Notes: a model not told the origin generated them from the sequence alone. A stretch of 10,580 nucleotides of DNA from Solirubrobacteraceae bacterium (GCA_025935735.1 JAICUS010000166.1:1-10580); one strand, 5' to 3'; counted from the stretch's first letter, positions 1 to 6,872 are shown. Numbers and translations are program-made.

Positions 1-1151
1 CGGCCGATGCGTCAGGCGCCTGGCACCGGCTGGCCACCTCGATCATGCGCCGCCCGGTGCTCTGGTTCGTCGCCTCGGCCGTGCCGATGCTGGCGCTGGC
101 GGCGCCCGCGCTCGGCCTGCAGCTGACGGGCGGCGACAACCGCGGCGTGCCGCTGACCACCGAGGCCACGCGCGGGCTGCACGTGCTGGAGACGACGCTC
201 GGGCCGGGCACGCTGGCGCCGCACCAGATCGTCGTCGACAGCGGGCGGCCCGGGGGCGCGGCGGCCACGGTGGCGGCCCAGCGCCGGCTGGTCGCGCTGC
301 TGCGGCGCGACCCGCAGGTCGTCTCGCGCACCGTGATCGCCCCGTTCATGGTGTCGGGCGCGGTCGCGCGCCAGGCCAACCTCGTCGACGATCCGGGGCG
401 GGTCCTGCAGGTCCGGGCGGCCGGGCGGACCGACTCCGGCGAGCCGCCGGCGATCGCGCTCGTGCACCGGATCCGCTCGCGCTACCTGCCGGCCGCGCGG
501 TTCCCGGCGGGCGACACCGTGCTGTTGACCGGCGCGCCGGCGTTCGGCGTCGACTTCGTCGACCGGGCGTTCGGGATCTTCCCCTGGCTCGTGCTCGCCG
601 TGCTCGTCGTGTCCTACCTGCTGCTGCTGCGGGCGTTCCGCTCGGTCGTGCTCCCGGCCAAGGCCGTCGTGATGAACCTGCTGTCGGTCAGCGCCACCTA
701 CGGCGTGCTCGTGCTGGTCTTCCAGCACGGCTGGGGGAACGCGGTGGGGACCGAGACGACGCCGCAGATCGACGGCTGGGTCCCGATCTTCCTGTTCGCG
801 GTGCTGTTCGGGCTGTCGATGGACTACGAGGTCTTCCTGCTCTCGCGCATCCGCGAGGAGTGGGACCGCCGCGGCGACAACGAGGCGGCGATCGCCTATG
901 GCCTCGAGCACACCGGGCGGATCATCACCGCCGCCGCGATCATCATGGTGGCCACCTTCATCGGGTTCGTGGCCGGCAGCTTCGTCGCGCTGCAGGAGTT
1001 CGGCCTCGGCCTCGCCGCGGCGATCGCGCTCGACGCCACGGTCGTCCGCGCGATCCTCGTCCCGGCCACGATGAAGCTGCTCGGCCGCTGGAACTGGTAC
1101 CTGCCCGAGCGCGTCCGCCGCGTGCTGCGCGTCCGGGCCGCGCGCGTGTGA
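1..1151 (+). CDS. MMPL/RND-family membrane transporter, C-terminal half (5' partial)
   Basis: The frame is already open at base 3, so the gene starts outside the window. The first ATG at 45 is internal: the residues before it (ending LATSIM) continue naturally into RRPVLWF, a typical cytoplasmic lead into a transmembrane helix of MMPL proteins. Counting from that Met: one helix at about 6-24, an extracytoplasmic porter-like domain at about 25-165, then five helices at about 167-186, 196-218, 236-256, 283-303 and 305-331, and a short basic cytoplasmic tail. The motif GLSMDYEVFLLSR (246-258) is a hallmark of actinobacterial MMPL/RND proteins; its Asp250 lies in the membrane region where the family's proton-relay acids sit. 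Family members export lipids or drugs using the proton gradient; the substrate here cannot be told. The half seen is intact. The next gene lies 53 bases downstream with its own putative promoter, so co-transcription is uncertain. Confidence 0.93.
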   Translation, partial: ADASGAWHRLATSIMRRPVLWFVASAVPMLALAAPALGLQLTGGDNRGVPLTTEATRGLHVLETTLGPGTLAPHQIVVDSGRPGGAAATVAAQRRLVALLRRDPQVVSRTVIAPFMVSGAVARQANLVDDPGRVLQVRAAGRTDSGEPPAIALVHRIRSRYLPAARFPAGDTVLLTGAPAFGVDFVDRAFGIFPWLVLAVLVVSYLLLLRAFRSVVLPAKAVVMNLLSVSATYGVLVLVFQHGWGNAVGTETTPQIDGWVPIFLFAVLFGLSMDYEVFLLSRIREEWDRRGDNEAAIAYGLEHTGRIITAAAIIMVATFIGFVAGSFVALQEFGLGLAAAIALDATVVRAILVPATMKLLGRWNWYLPERVRRVLRVRAARV

Positions 1152-1168
1152 CTGGACCAACGTCCGGT
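1151..1168. promoter_or_regulatory. Imperfect palindrome, TetR-type operator candidate
   Basis: The 18 bases ACTGGACCAACGTCCGGT pair at six of nine positions (arms AC-GGAC and GTCC-GT around a four-base centre). They fall in the short gap between the MMPL stop and the kelch start, next to a possible -35 (TTCACT, 1169-1174). The shape and the GGAC/GTCC arms resemble operators of TetR-family repressors, which often accompany MMPL genes in actinobacteria. No regulator gene is in view, so the assignment is inference. Confidence 0.35.
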
Positions 1169-1197
1169 TCACTCAGGCCACTCTGACCGCTTGAATG
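1169..1197 (+). promoter_or_regulatory. Possible promoter of a leaderless kelch transcript
   Basis: TTCACT (1169-1174) and TGAATG (1192-1197) are separated by 17 bases, and the ATG at 1205 lies only seven bases after the second box, where transcription would start. No purine-rich ribosome binding site precedes that ATG; the bases just before it are all C. Together this suggests a leaderless mRNA, which is common in actinobacteria. Both boxes are weak matches to consensus, so this is tentative. Confidence 0.3.
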
Positions 1198-1204
1198 TGC
1201 CCCC

Positions 1205-2689
1205 ATGCTGAGGTCCGCGCTGCTTGCCGCGCTCGCGCTCGCCGCGGCGGCCCCGTCCGCGTCCGCCGCCGGCTGGTCCGCCGCCGGGGCGCTGGAGACG
1301 CCGCGCTACGAGGCCGTGGCGGCGGTGCTGGCCGACGGCAGCGTGCTGGTGGCCGGCGGCCGACCGGACGGCCGGCCGGCCCTGACGTCCGCCGAGCGCT
1401 ACGACCCCGCGACCAATCGCTGGACGCGCGCCGCCGCGGAGGGCACGGCGCGAGAGCTCGCGAGCGCGGTCACGCTGCGCGACGGGCGGGTGCTGGTCGC
1501 CGGGGGCGAGGCGACGCCGTTCGACTACCTGGCGTCCGCGGACCTGTACGACCCCGCGACCGACAGCTGGACGCCGGCGGCGCCGATGCACGCCGAGCAC
1601 GACGCGCTGGCCACCGTGCTGCTGGCCGACGGACGCGTGCTCGCGGTCGGCGGGTACGGGCCCACGGCCGCCACAGGGGCCGAGGTGTTCGACCCGGCCA
1701 CGGGCGAGTGGAGCGTCACCGGGCCGGTCCAGGCGGTGCGCGCCGGCGCGGCGGTGGTGCGGCTGGCCGACGGGCGCGTGCTGGCCGCCGGCGGCTGGGA
1801 CGGCGCCATCCTGTCCAGCGCAGAGGTCTACGACCCGGCGACGGGCGCCTGGACCGCGGTCGCGCCGATGGGCGAGGCGCGGATGGACGCCGGCGCGGCG
1901 CTGCTGGCGGACGGCCGCGTGCTGGTGGCCGGCGGCCACCGCTACACCGACGCGTTCCTGCCGTTCACCAGCGACACCTACGAGATCTTCGACCCGGCCA
2001 CCGGCAAGTGGACCGCCCCGCGCGGGCTCACCACGCCCCGCGGCGAGGGCAACCGGATGGTCACGCTGACAGATGGCCGGCCGGTCATCGTCGGCGGCTA
2101 CACGGAGCACGGCTTCCGCTACGAGGACACGGCGGAGGTCTATGACGCCGCGACCGACACGTGGGCCGAGACGCCGCCGATGGCGGTGGGGCGGGCCGAC
2201 CACGTCGCGGTCGCGCTGCCCGACGACTCCGTGCTGGTCGCGGGCGGCTTCGGCGCCGGCACGCGCGCCGAGCGCATGAGCTTCGCCGCGCCGACCCCGA
2301 CGCCCACGCCGACCCCGACGCCCACGCCGGCTCCGACGGCCGCACCGGCCGCCCCCGCGCCGGTGCCCAGGCCGCACAGCGTGGCGCGCCTGACCGCCGC
2401 ACGGCACCTGCGGGCCACGCGCGCGGGCAGCGTCACGGTGCTCGTGCGCTGCCGCGGCACCGCCGTGTGCCATGGGCGGGTGCTGCTGCGCATCCGGCAC
2501 GGCCGGACGCTCACCCGCGCCACGTTCACGGTGCCCGCCGGCGGGCGCCGCCACGTGCGGCTGCGGCTCCGCGCCGGCGACCGCAGACGGCTGGCCCGGC
2601 GCCTCGCGCACGTCGTGGTCGCGCTGGCCGGTCAGCCGGGCGTCAGCGCCACGCTCCGGGTGCCGCGGGGCCGCGCCGCGCGCGCCTGA
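1205..2689 (+). CDS. Secreted kelch-repeat beta-propeller protein with Pro/Thr linker and C-terminal Ig-like domain
   Basis: 494 residues. Residues 1-22 form a signal peptide (MLRS, Ala/Leu core, ending SASAAG), so the protein is exported. Residues 23 to about 360 hold seven kelch-type units, seen as seven Gly-Gly turns after hydrophobic strands (VAGG, AVGG, AAGG, IVGG) and six YDPAT...W or FDPAT...W strands; the N-terminal GWSAAG and the C-terminal AERM strand would close a seven-bladed ring. Residues 363 to about 391 are a Pro/Thr/Ala linker. The remaining roughly 100 residues form a basic, beta-rich domain with a close cysteine pair (CRGTAVC), a type I associate with secreted proteins of Thermoleophilia. 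Kelch propellers usually bind ligands or, in galactose oxidase relatives, carry a copper site; I see no galactose-oxidase catalytic signature and assign no enzyme activity. No ribosome binding site precedes the ATG. Confidence 0.9.
   Translation: MLRSALLAALALAAAAPSASAAGWSAAGALETPRYEAVAAVLADGSVLVAGGRPDGRPALTSAERYDPATNRWTRAAAEGTARELASAVTLRDGRVLVAGGEATPFDYLASADLYDPATDSWTPAAPMHAEHDALATVLLADGRVLAVGGYGPTAATGAEVFDPATGEWSVTGPVQAVRAGAAVVRLADGRVLAAGGWDGAILSSAEVYDPATGAWTAVAPMGEARMDAGAALLADGRVLVAGGHRYTDAFLPFTSDTYEIFDPATGKWTAPRGLTTPRGEGNRMVTLTDGRPVIVGGYTEHGFRYEDTAEVYDAATDTWAETPPMAVGRADHVAVALPDDSVLVAGGFGAGTRAERMSFAAPTPTPTPTPTPTPAPTAAPAAPAPVPRPHSVARLTAARHLRATRAGSVTVLVRCRGTAVCHGRVLLRIRHGRTLTRATFTVPAGGRRHVRLRLRAGDRRRLARRLAHVVVALAGQPGVSATLRVPRGRAARA
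2291..2326 (+). repeat. Two perfect 18-bp tandem copies encoding a Pro-Thr linker
   Basis: The unit CCGACCCCGACGCCCACG occurs twice exactly (2291-2308 and 2309-2326) and encodes (PT)6; a third, decayed copy follows. It forms the hinge between the kelch propeller and the C-terminal domain. Such identical units can gain or lose copies by slippage, so linker length may differ between strains. Confidence 0.85.
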
Positions 2690-2707
2690 TCGCGGTCAGC
2701 CGCGGTC
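2688..2707 (+). terminator. Hairpin at the kelch stop codon, likely terminator without U-tract
   Basis: An eight-pair stem (GATCGCGG with CCGCGGTC, one G-U pair) closes a four-base TCAG loop and overlaps the kelch TGA. No run of T follows, so it is not a classical intrinsic terminator, but G/C-rich hairpins of this sort are common at gene ends in high-GC actinobacteria. It sits just before the next promoter-like block and would separate the two transcription units. Confidence 0.45.
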
Positions 2708-2716
2708 CCTTGCGGC

Positions 2717-2745
2717 TTGACTTACGGATTCGAAAGCGGTAATCG
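2717..2745 (+). promoter_or_regulatory. Promoter-like block before the GH78 gene, with TTCGAAAG in the spacer
   Basis: TTGACT (2717-2722) and TAATCG (2740-2745) are 17 bases apart. The spacer carries the palindrome TTCGAA (2729-2734), extended to TTCGAAAG, and arms CGAA (2731-2734) and TTCG (2746-2749) straddle the -10. The same block, with identical spacing, precedes the GH2 gene at 6873-6901. A repressor binding in the spacer is the simplest reading. Unlike the GH2 copy, no ribosome binding site follows. Confidence 0.5.
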
Positions 2746-2774
2746 TTCGCATCCGATCGCATTCGCAGCTGACC

Positions 2775-5372
2775 GTGGGCGACCGGGAGCGGCCGCTGGA
2801 CGTGGAGGGCGCGCCGCAGTTCGGCTGGATGCCCTCCAGCGCGAAGGGCGACGATGTCCAGACCGCGTACGAGATCCTCCTCAGCGGGCCGTCCGGGCAG
2901 GTGTGGGACAGCGGCCGGGTCGCCTCCTCGGACCAGTCCTACGTGGCCTACGGCGGGCCGGCGCTGGCGCCCGGCACGAGCTACAGCTGGACCGTCCGGA
3001 CGTGGGACCGCGACGGCGAGGCGTCGCCGTACGCGCCGGAGGCGAGCTTCGACACCGGCCTGGGCGACCACGACTGGTCCGGCGCGGAGTGGATCCGGCG
3101 GGTGACGAGCGGCAACGACTCGACCGACGACTACACGCTGGCCCGCAAGCAGTTCGACGTGGGCGCGGGGGGTGGGGCGGTTGTCCGGGCGCGCGTCTAC
3201 ATCTCGGCGATGGGGCAGTACGAGCTGCACGTCAACGGCAGGGCTGTGTACCGCGGCGACAGCTTCGACTATCCCGGCGAGGGCCAGTACTCCGCCGTCG
3301 ACATCACCGATGACGTCGCGGCCGGGCAGCCGCTGGCGCTCGGCGTGCTCTACCACTACTGGACCTGCACCTGCCAGGGCCGGGCCAACGGCCCGGCGTC
3401 GACCGCGCGGCTGTCCGCGGCGGCGGCCGGCGACACCACGCTGAACGTCGACAACGCGGGGGCGTTCGACGCCGGCGACCAAGCGACCGTGGGCTCCCAG
3501 ACCGTGACCGTCACCGCGATCGGCGCCGGCACGATCGCCATCTCGCCCGCGCTCGCGCAGGCGCAGGCCAACCGCGCGACCGTGACCGACCTCGCCGGCC
3601 CGTCCGGGATGCTGCTCAAGGCCGTCGTCGACCACGCGGACGGCAGCCGCGACACGTTCGTCTCGGACGGAAGCTGGAAGGTGGCCAAGGCCGCGCAGTA
3701 CCTCAACGGCGCGCCGGTCTATCGCAACGGCGACGCGGGCGACCGCGAGGAGCTCTACGACGCCCGCAACGAGACGCCCGGCTGGGACACGGCCGGTTTC
3801 GACGACTCGGCGTGGGCGAATGCCTACGCCATCGGCCCGCACCCGCGGCCGGTCAACCCGCTGCGCGACGAGTTCTCGCACCTCGATCCCTCGCTGTCGG
3901 AGCTCGACTACGAGACCGTCCACCCGAAGTCGGTGACCACCCTGGCCGACGGCACCGTCGTCGCCGACTTCGGCGAGGTGATCTCGGCGCACCCGCAGAT
4001 CGCGCTCCACGCCGGCGTGGCGGGCCGCACGCTGAGCATGCTGACCAGCTACCGGCTCAACAACACGACGCTGTCCGCCCCGGTGGCGGCCGGCGACACG
4101 GCGGTGCAGGTCGCGTCCGCGAGCAGCTTCGCCGCCGGCGACCGGATCACCGTCGACGGGCCGGCCGACGGCTTCGGCGCGGGGGACCCCGAGGTGCGGA
4201 CGATCGCCTCGGTCGCCGGCACCACCATCACGCTCGACCGCGCGCTCAGCCGCGCGCACGCGAGCGGGCGCTGGGTGGAGGGCTCACGCGCCGGCACGTC
4301 CGGCCTGGACACCCAGGGCTCGCGGATGGGCTGGTCCTACACCGAGAAGGACGGCCCGCAGACCGCGCGCACGTTCACCTACTGGGGCTGGCGCTACCTG
4401 CAGATCTCCGGCGCCGGCGAGCCGCTGACCGCCGACGACATCTCGGCCGTCGTGCAGTACGCGCACGCGCCGCAGGACCGCCGGGCCACCTTCGCGTCCG
4501 ACAACCGGACGCTCAACGACGTCTTCGACCTGATGCAGCGGTCGGGCCGGTACTCGTCGCAGGAGACCTTCCTCGACACGCCGACGCGCGAGAAGGGCCA
4601 GTTCACCGGCGACACGGTCGACATCTCGTTCGCGAACATGAGCGCGCTGGGCGACCGCAACGCCACCCGGCGGGCGATCAAGCTGCTCACCGACGCGAGC
4701 GCGGACGGCCCGGCGAAGATCCTGGCCGAGGGCGGGACGTTCATGTGGGAGCAGTGGGACCCGGGGTGCGCGACGTCGCCGTGCACGAACCCGTCGCAGA
4801 GCTCGAGCGAGTCGATGTCGCACGGCTGGGGCGCGTGGGGCGTCGTCGACGTCCTCCAGACGCTGCTCGGCGTCACGGTGACGAGCCCGGGCGCGGCGAC
4901 GGTCCGGATCGCGCCGCCCGCGCTGTCAGGCGCGGACCTGCACCACGTCAGCGGGTCGGTGTGGACGCAGCGCGGGACCGTGAGCGTGAAGTGGACGCGC
5001 ACGGGCGCGGGCTACGTGCTCGACGTGCACGTGCCGGACAACGTCACCGCGACCGTCGCGCTCCCGGACGGCCGCCACTACGTCGGAGTGGGCGACGGCG
5101 CGCCGCGGCAGGTGGGCGACGGCGTCTTCACCGTCGGCTCGGGTGACACGCACTTCAGCCCGGGCGCGACCGGGACGCTGCCGGTGGGCGGGACCGTCCC
5201 GCCGACGCTGGCGCTGTCGCTCGGCGGGCCGGCGGCGTTCGGCCCGTTCACGCCCGGGGTGGACCGGACGTACACGGCGGCGACGACCGCCGACGTGGTG
5301 TCCACGGCCGGGGACGCGGCGCTGACCGCGGCCGGGCCGGTGATCGACCACGACGAGCCTAAAGTCAGATGA
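2775..5372 (+). CDS. GH78 alpha-L-rhamnosidase-like protein with in-frame loss of most of the catalytic barrel, probably inactive
   Basis: 865 residues from GTG 2775 (start uncertain; the frame is open back to 2721 and no ribosome binding site is seen). Domains: Fn3-like rhamnosidase N-domain about 1-90 (QTAYEILLSG, WDSGRV, YSWTVRTWD); rhamnosidase beta-sandwich about 100-330, interrupted by a module at 210-272; second sandwich about 370-560, interrupted by a module at 430-503; catalytic helical region about 565-700; C-terminal sandwich about 700-790; partial tail domain about 800-850. The acid motif DTPTREKGQFTGD (Asp601, Glu606, Asp613) and base motif GGTFMWEQW (Glu659) are both present but only 53 residues apart. 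From memory the matching glutamates in characterised GH78 enzymes are about 260 apart, so some 200 residues of the (alpha/alpha)6 barrel are missing. There is no signal peptide, although domains and Cys pairs suggest an exported ancestor. It could be a decaying gene, a rhamnose-binding remnant or an assembly artefact. It lies 30 bases before a permease gene. Confidence 0.85.
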   Translation: MGDRERPLDVEGAPQFGWMPSSAKGDDVQTAYEILLSGPSGQVWDSGRVASSDQSYVAYGGPALAPGTSYSWTVRTWDRDGEASPYAPEASFDTGLGDHDWSGAEWIRRVTSGNDSTDDYTLARKQFDVGAGGGAVVRARVYISAMGQYELHVNGRAVYRGDSFDYPGEGQYSAVDITDDVAAGQPLALGVLYHYWTCTCQGRANGPASTARLSAAAAGDTTLNVDNAGAFDAGDQATVGSQTVTVTAIGAGTIAISPALAQAQANRATVTDLAGPSGMLLKAVVDHADGSRDTFVSDGSWKVAKAAQYLNGAPVYRNGDAGDREELYDARNETPGWDTAGFDDSAWANAYAIGPHPRPVNPLRDEFSHLDPSLSELDYETVHPKSVTTLADGTVVADFGEVISAHPQIALHAGVAGRTLSMLTSYRLNNTTLSAPVAAGDTAVQVASASSFAAGDRITVDGPADGFGAGDPEVRTIASVAGTTITLDRALSRAHASGRWVEGSRAGTSGLDTQGSRMGWSYTEKDGPQTARTFTYWGWRYLQISGAGEPLTADDISAVVQYAHAPQDRRATFASDNRTLNDVFDLMQRSGRYSSQETFLDTPTREKGQFTGDTVDISFANMSALGDRNATRRAIKLLTDASADGPAKILAEGGTFMWEQWDPGCATSPCTNPSQSSSESMSHGWGAWGVVDVLQTLLGVTVTSPGAATVRIAPPALSGADLHHVSGSVWTQRGTVSVKWTRTGAGYVLDVHVPDNVTATVALPDGRHYVGVGDGAPRQVGDGVFTVGSGDTHFSPGATGTLPVGGTVPPTLALSLGGPAAFGPFTPGVDRTYTAATTADVVSTAGDAALTAAGPVIDHDEPKVR
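3402..3590 (+). repeat. Inserted beta-rich module, copy 1 (within the GH78-like gene)
   Basis: Residues 210-272 of the GH78-like protein interrupt the first rhamnosidase sandwich, between the LYHYWTC segment and GPSGMLLKAVVDHADG. Its pattern is LSAAAAGDTTLNV, then FDAGDQATV, then TAIGAGTIAISPAL and AQAQANRATV. It matches the second module at 4062-4283 in the same order of elements: L-S-A, AAGDT, F-AGD, a T-I strand and a final AL--A-A turn. Confidence 0.7.
4062..4283 (+). repeat. Inserted beta-rich module, copy 2 (within the GH78-like gene)
   Basis: Residues 430-503 interrupt the second sandwich, between TLSMLTSYRLN and the SGLDTQGSRMGWSYTEKDG segment that normally follows closely in GH78 enzymes. 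The pattern is TTLSAPVAAGDTAVQV, SSFAAGDRITV, an extra loop with GFGAGDPEV, SVAGTTITLDRAL and SRAHASGRWVE. It is related to, but clearly diverged from, the copy at 3402-3590. From memory, similar modules are found in loops of other large actinobacterial glycosidases. Confidence 0.72.
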
Positions 5373-5384
5373 TTGGCGGCGCTT

Positions 5385-5399
5385 CGGGGTAAGACCCCG
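5385..5399 (+). promoter_or_regulatory. Perfect hairpin directly before the permease start codon
   Basis: CGGGGT and ACCCCG pair perfectly (six pairs) around an AAG loop, ending three bases before the ATG at 5403. The only G-rich stretch that could serve as a ribosome binding site (GGGG, 5386-5389) is the left arm, so folding would hide it. It could damp translation of the permease or be a relic of a processing or termination site. Function is inferred from position only. Confidence 0.4.
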
Positions 5400-5402
5400 G
5401 AC

Positions 5403-6866
5403 ATGAGCGCCACCCACGAGGTCGTGGCCGCCGGGCGGCCGTCTCCACGCGACGTGCTCGCCCGGCTGGACCGCATCGACACCTGGTCGCTGCCCTACCT
5501 CTTCATCGGGGTGATCGGGCTCGGCTTCCTGTTCACCTTCTACGACATCTTCGACATCAACGTCTCGTTCATCCAGACGTGCGTGGCCCTCAAGCCGGGC
5601 TGCTCGCCGGAGAACGCGCTGGAGACGCTGAAGACGCCGGTGGTGCTCAACCTCGCCGGCTACGTCGTGGGCACGCTGGTGCTGAGCCCGATCGCCGACC
5701 GCGTCGGCCGCCGCAACATGCTGATGGTCACGATGGCGCTGACCGGCCTCGGGTCGCTCTACAACGCGCTGGCGCCGGACTACACGCAGTTCGTGATCGC
5801 CCGGATCATCACCGGGATGGGCATCGGCGCCGACCTGGCGATCGTGAACACCTTCGTCGGCGAGGTCGCGCCGCGCCGCTCGCGGGCCAAGTTCACCTCG
5901 ATGATCTTCATCATGTCGGCGCTCGGCGCGCTGCTGGGCATCTGGCTCGGGCTGGTCCTGACCACGCCGGCGGCGCCGTGGCCGAAGGGCATCGGGTTCG
6001 CCCAGGCCGGCCCCGGCTTCGAGGACGGCTGGCGCTGGATGTACGCCGTCGGTGCCGTGCTGGCGCTGATCGCCATCCTGCTGCGCTTCCAGCTGCCCGA
6101 GTCGCCGCGCTGGCTGATCGGGCGCGGCCGGCTCGAGGACGCCGAGGCGGTCGTGGCCGGCATGGAGCGCAAGGCGTCCCGCCACGGCCCGCTGCCCGAG
6201 CCGCGGTTCGTGCGCGCGGAGGAGGCGGACGACGAGGCCGGCTCCGCCCAGGGCCACATGCCCTATCGCGCCCTGTTGGGCAACTCCTTCTATTTGAAGC
6301 GCGTGCTGCTGCTGGTGTCGGTCTGGCTGATCGGCTACGTCACCGTCTACGGCTTCTCCGCGGGCTTCACGTCGGTGCTCACCGCCCAGGGTTACGAGCC
6401 GCCGGAGGCCGGCGTGATCGTGGCCGTCGGCGCGTTCGGCTTCCTGCTGTGCGCGGTCGCGGCCGTGCTGTGGGGCGAGCGCCTGAGCCGCAAGATCTGG
6501 CTGCCCATCTCCGCCGCCATCACCGTGATCGGCAGCCTGATCATCGCCGCCGCGGGCGACACGCTGTGGGTGGCGTTCGCCGGCTCCGCGGTGATCTTCT
6601 TCGGCTTCAACCTGTGGGTGCCGATGACCTACGCCCGCTCGGCCGAGGTCTTCCCGACCCGCGCGCGCACCACCGGCTTCGCGCTGGTCGACGGCGTCGG
6701 CCACCTCGGCGGCGGCATCGGCGTCCTGCTGATCGCCCCGACGATCCCGCATATGTCCATCCTCGGCGCGCTGCTGCTGATCTCCGGCTTTCTCGTCGTG
6801 GCGGCGATCATCGGCTCCTTCGGCATCGAGACCCGCAACCGCCGCTTCGAGGAGATCTCCCCCTGA
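5403..6866 (+). CDS. MFS permease, sugar-porter type
   Basis: 487 residues from ATG 5403; a TTG at 5373 in the same frame touches the previous stop but has no ribosome binding site and would add only ten uncharged-type residues, so the ATG is preferred. Twelve likely helices: six at about 30-52, 78-98, 107-121, 127-150, 165-187 and 210-230, and six at about 301-472. Family motifs are clear: ADRVGRRNML in the loop after helix 2 (98-107), PESPRWLIGRGR after helix 6 (232-243) and AEVFPTRARTTG after helix 10 (414-425), all typical of the Sugar_tr branch of MFS. A charged cytoplasmic loop spans about 240-298. Members import sugars or organic acids with protons. Its place between two glycosidase genes suggests it takes up a released monosaccharide such as rhamnose or galactose; specificity cannot be read from sequence. 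It lies 30 bases after the GH78-like gene, so the two are probably co-transcribed. Confidence 0.9.
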   Translation: MSATHEVVAAGRPSPRDVLARLDRIDTWSLPYLFIGVIGLGFLFTFYDIFDINVSFIQTCVALKPGCSPENALETLKTPVVLNLAGYVVGTLVLSPIADRVGRRNMLMVTMALTGLGSLYNALAPDYTQFVIARIITGMGIGADLAIVNTFVGEVAPRRSRAKFTSMIFIMSALGALLGIWLGLVLTTPAAPWPKGIGFAQAGPGFEDGWRWMYAVGAVLALIAILLRFQLPESPRWLIGRGRLEDAEAVVAGMERKASRHGPLPEPRFVRAEEADDEAGSAQGHMPYRALLGNSFYLKRVLLLVSVWLIGYVTVYGFSAGFTSVLTAQGYEPPEAGVIVAVGAFGFLLCAVAAVLWGERLSRKIWLPISAAITVIGSLIIAAAGDTLWVAFAGSAVIFFGFNLWVPMTYARSAEVFPTRARTTGFALVDGVGHLGGGIGVLLIAPTIPHMSILGALLLISGFLVVAAIIGSFGIETRNRRFEEISP

Positions 6867-6872
6867 GACGTA

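Noticed and set aside
2281..2345. The repeated CCGACCCCGACGCCCACG units as a possible CRISPR or regulatory repeat.
   Set aside because: The copies are adjacent without spacers, in frame, and encode a Pro-Thr linker.
2717..3313. A 198-residue + strand frame beginning with TTG at 2717.
   Set aside because: It starts inside the promoter-like block, is Arg/Gly rich, and overlaps the GH78 frame, which has clear domain similarity.
5373..5402. TTG at 5373 as the permease start, directly abutting the previous stop.
   Set aside because: It lacks a ribosome binding site, and the added residues (MAALRGKTPD) cover the hairpin and are not typical of the family; the ATG at 5403 is more natural.
5290..5402. 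A frameshift as the cause of the shortened GH78 tail domain.
   Set aside because: Neither alternative frame continues the domain; one meets TGA at once and the other meets TAA within ten codons with unrelated residues.
4926..6752. A 608-residue minus-strand open frame spanning the GH78/permease junction, and similar long ones at 12-1172, 1169-2611 and 2643-4259.
   Set aside because: All are antisense shadows of well-recognised + strand genes; none has a ribosome site, motif or plausible composition.
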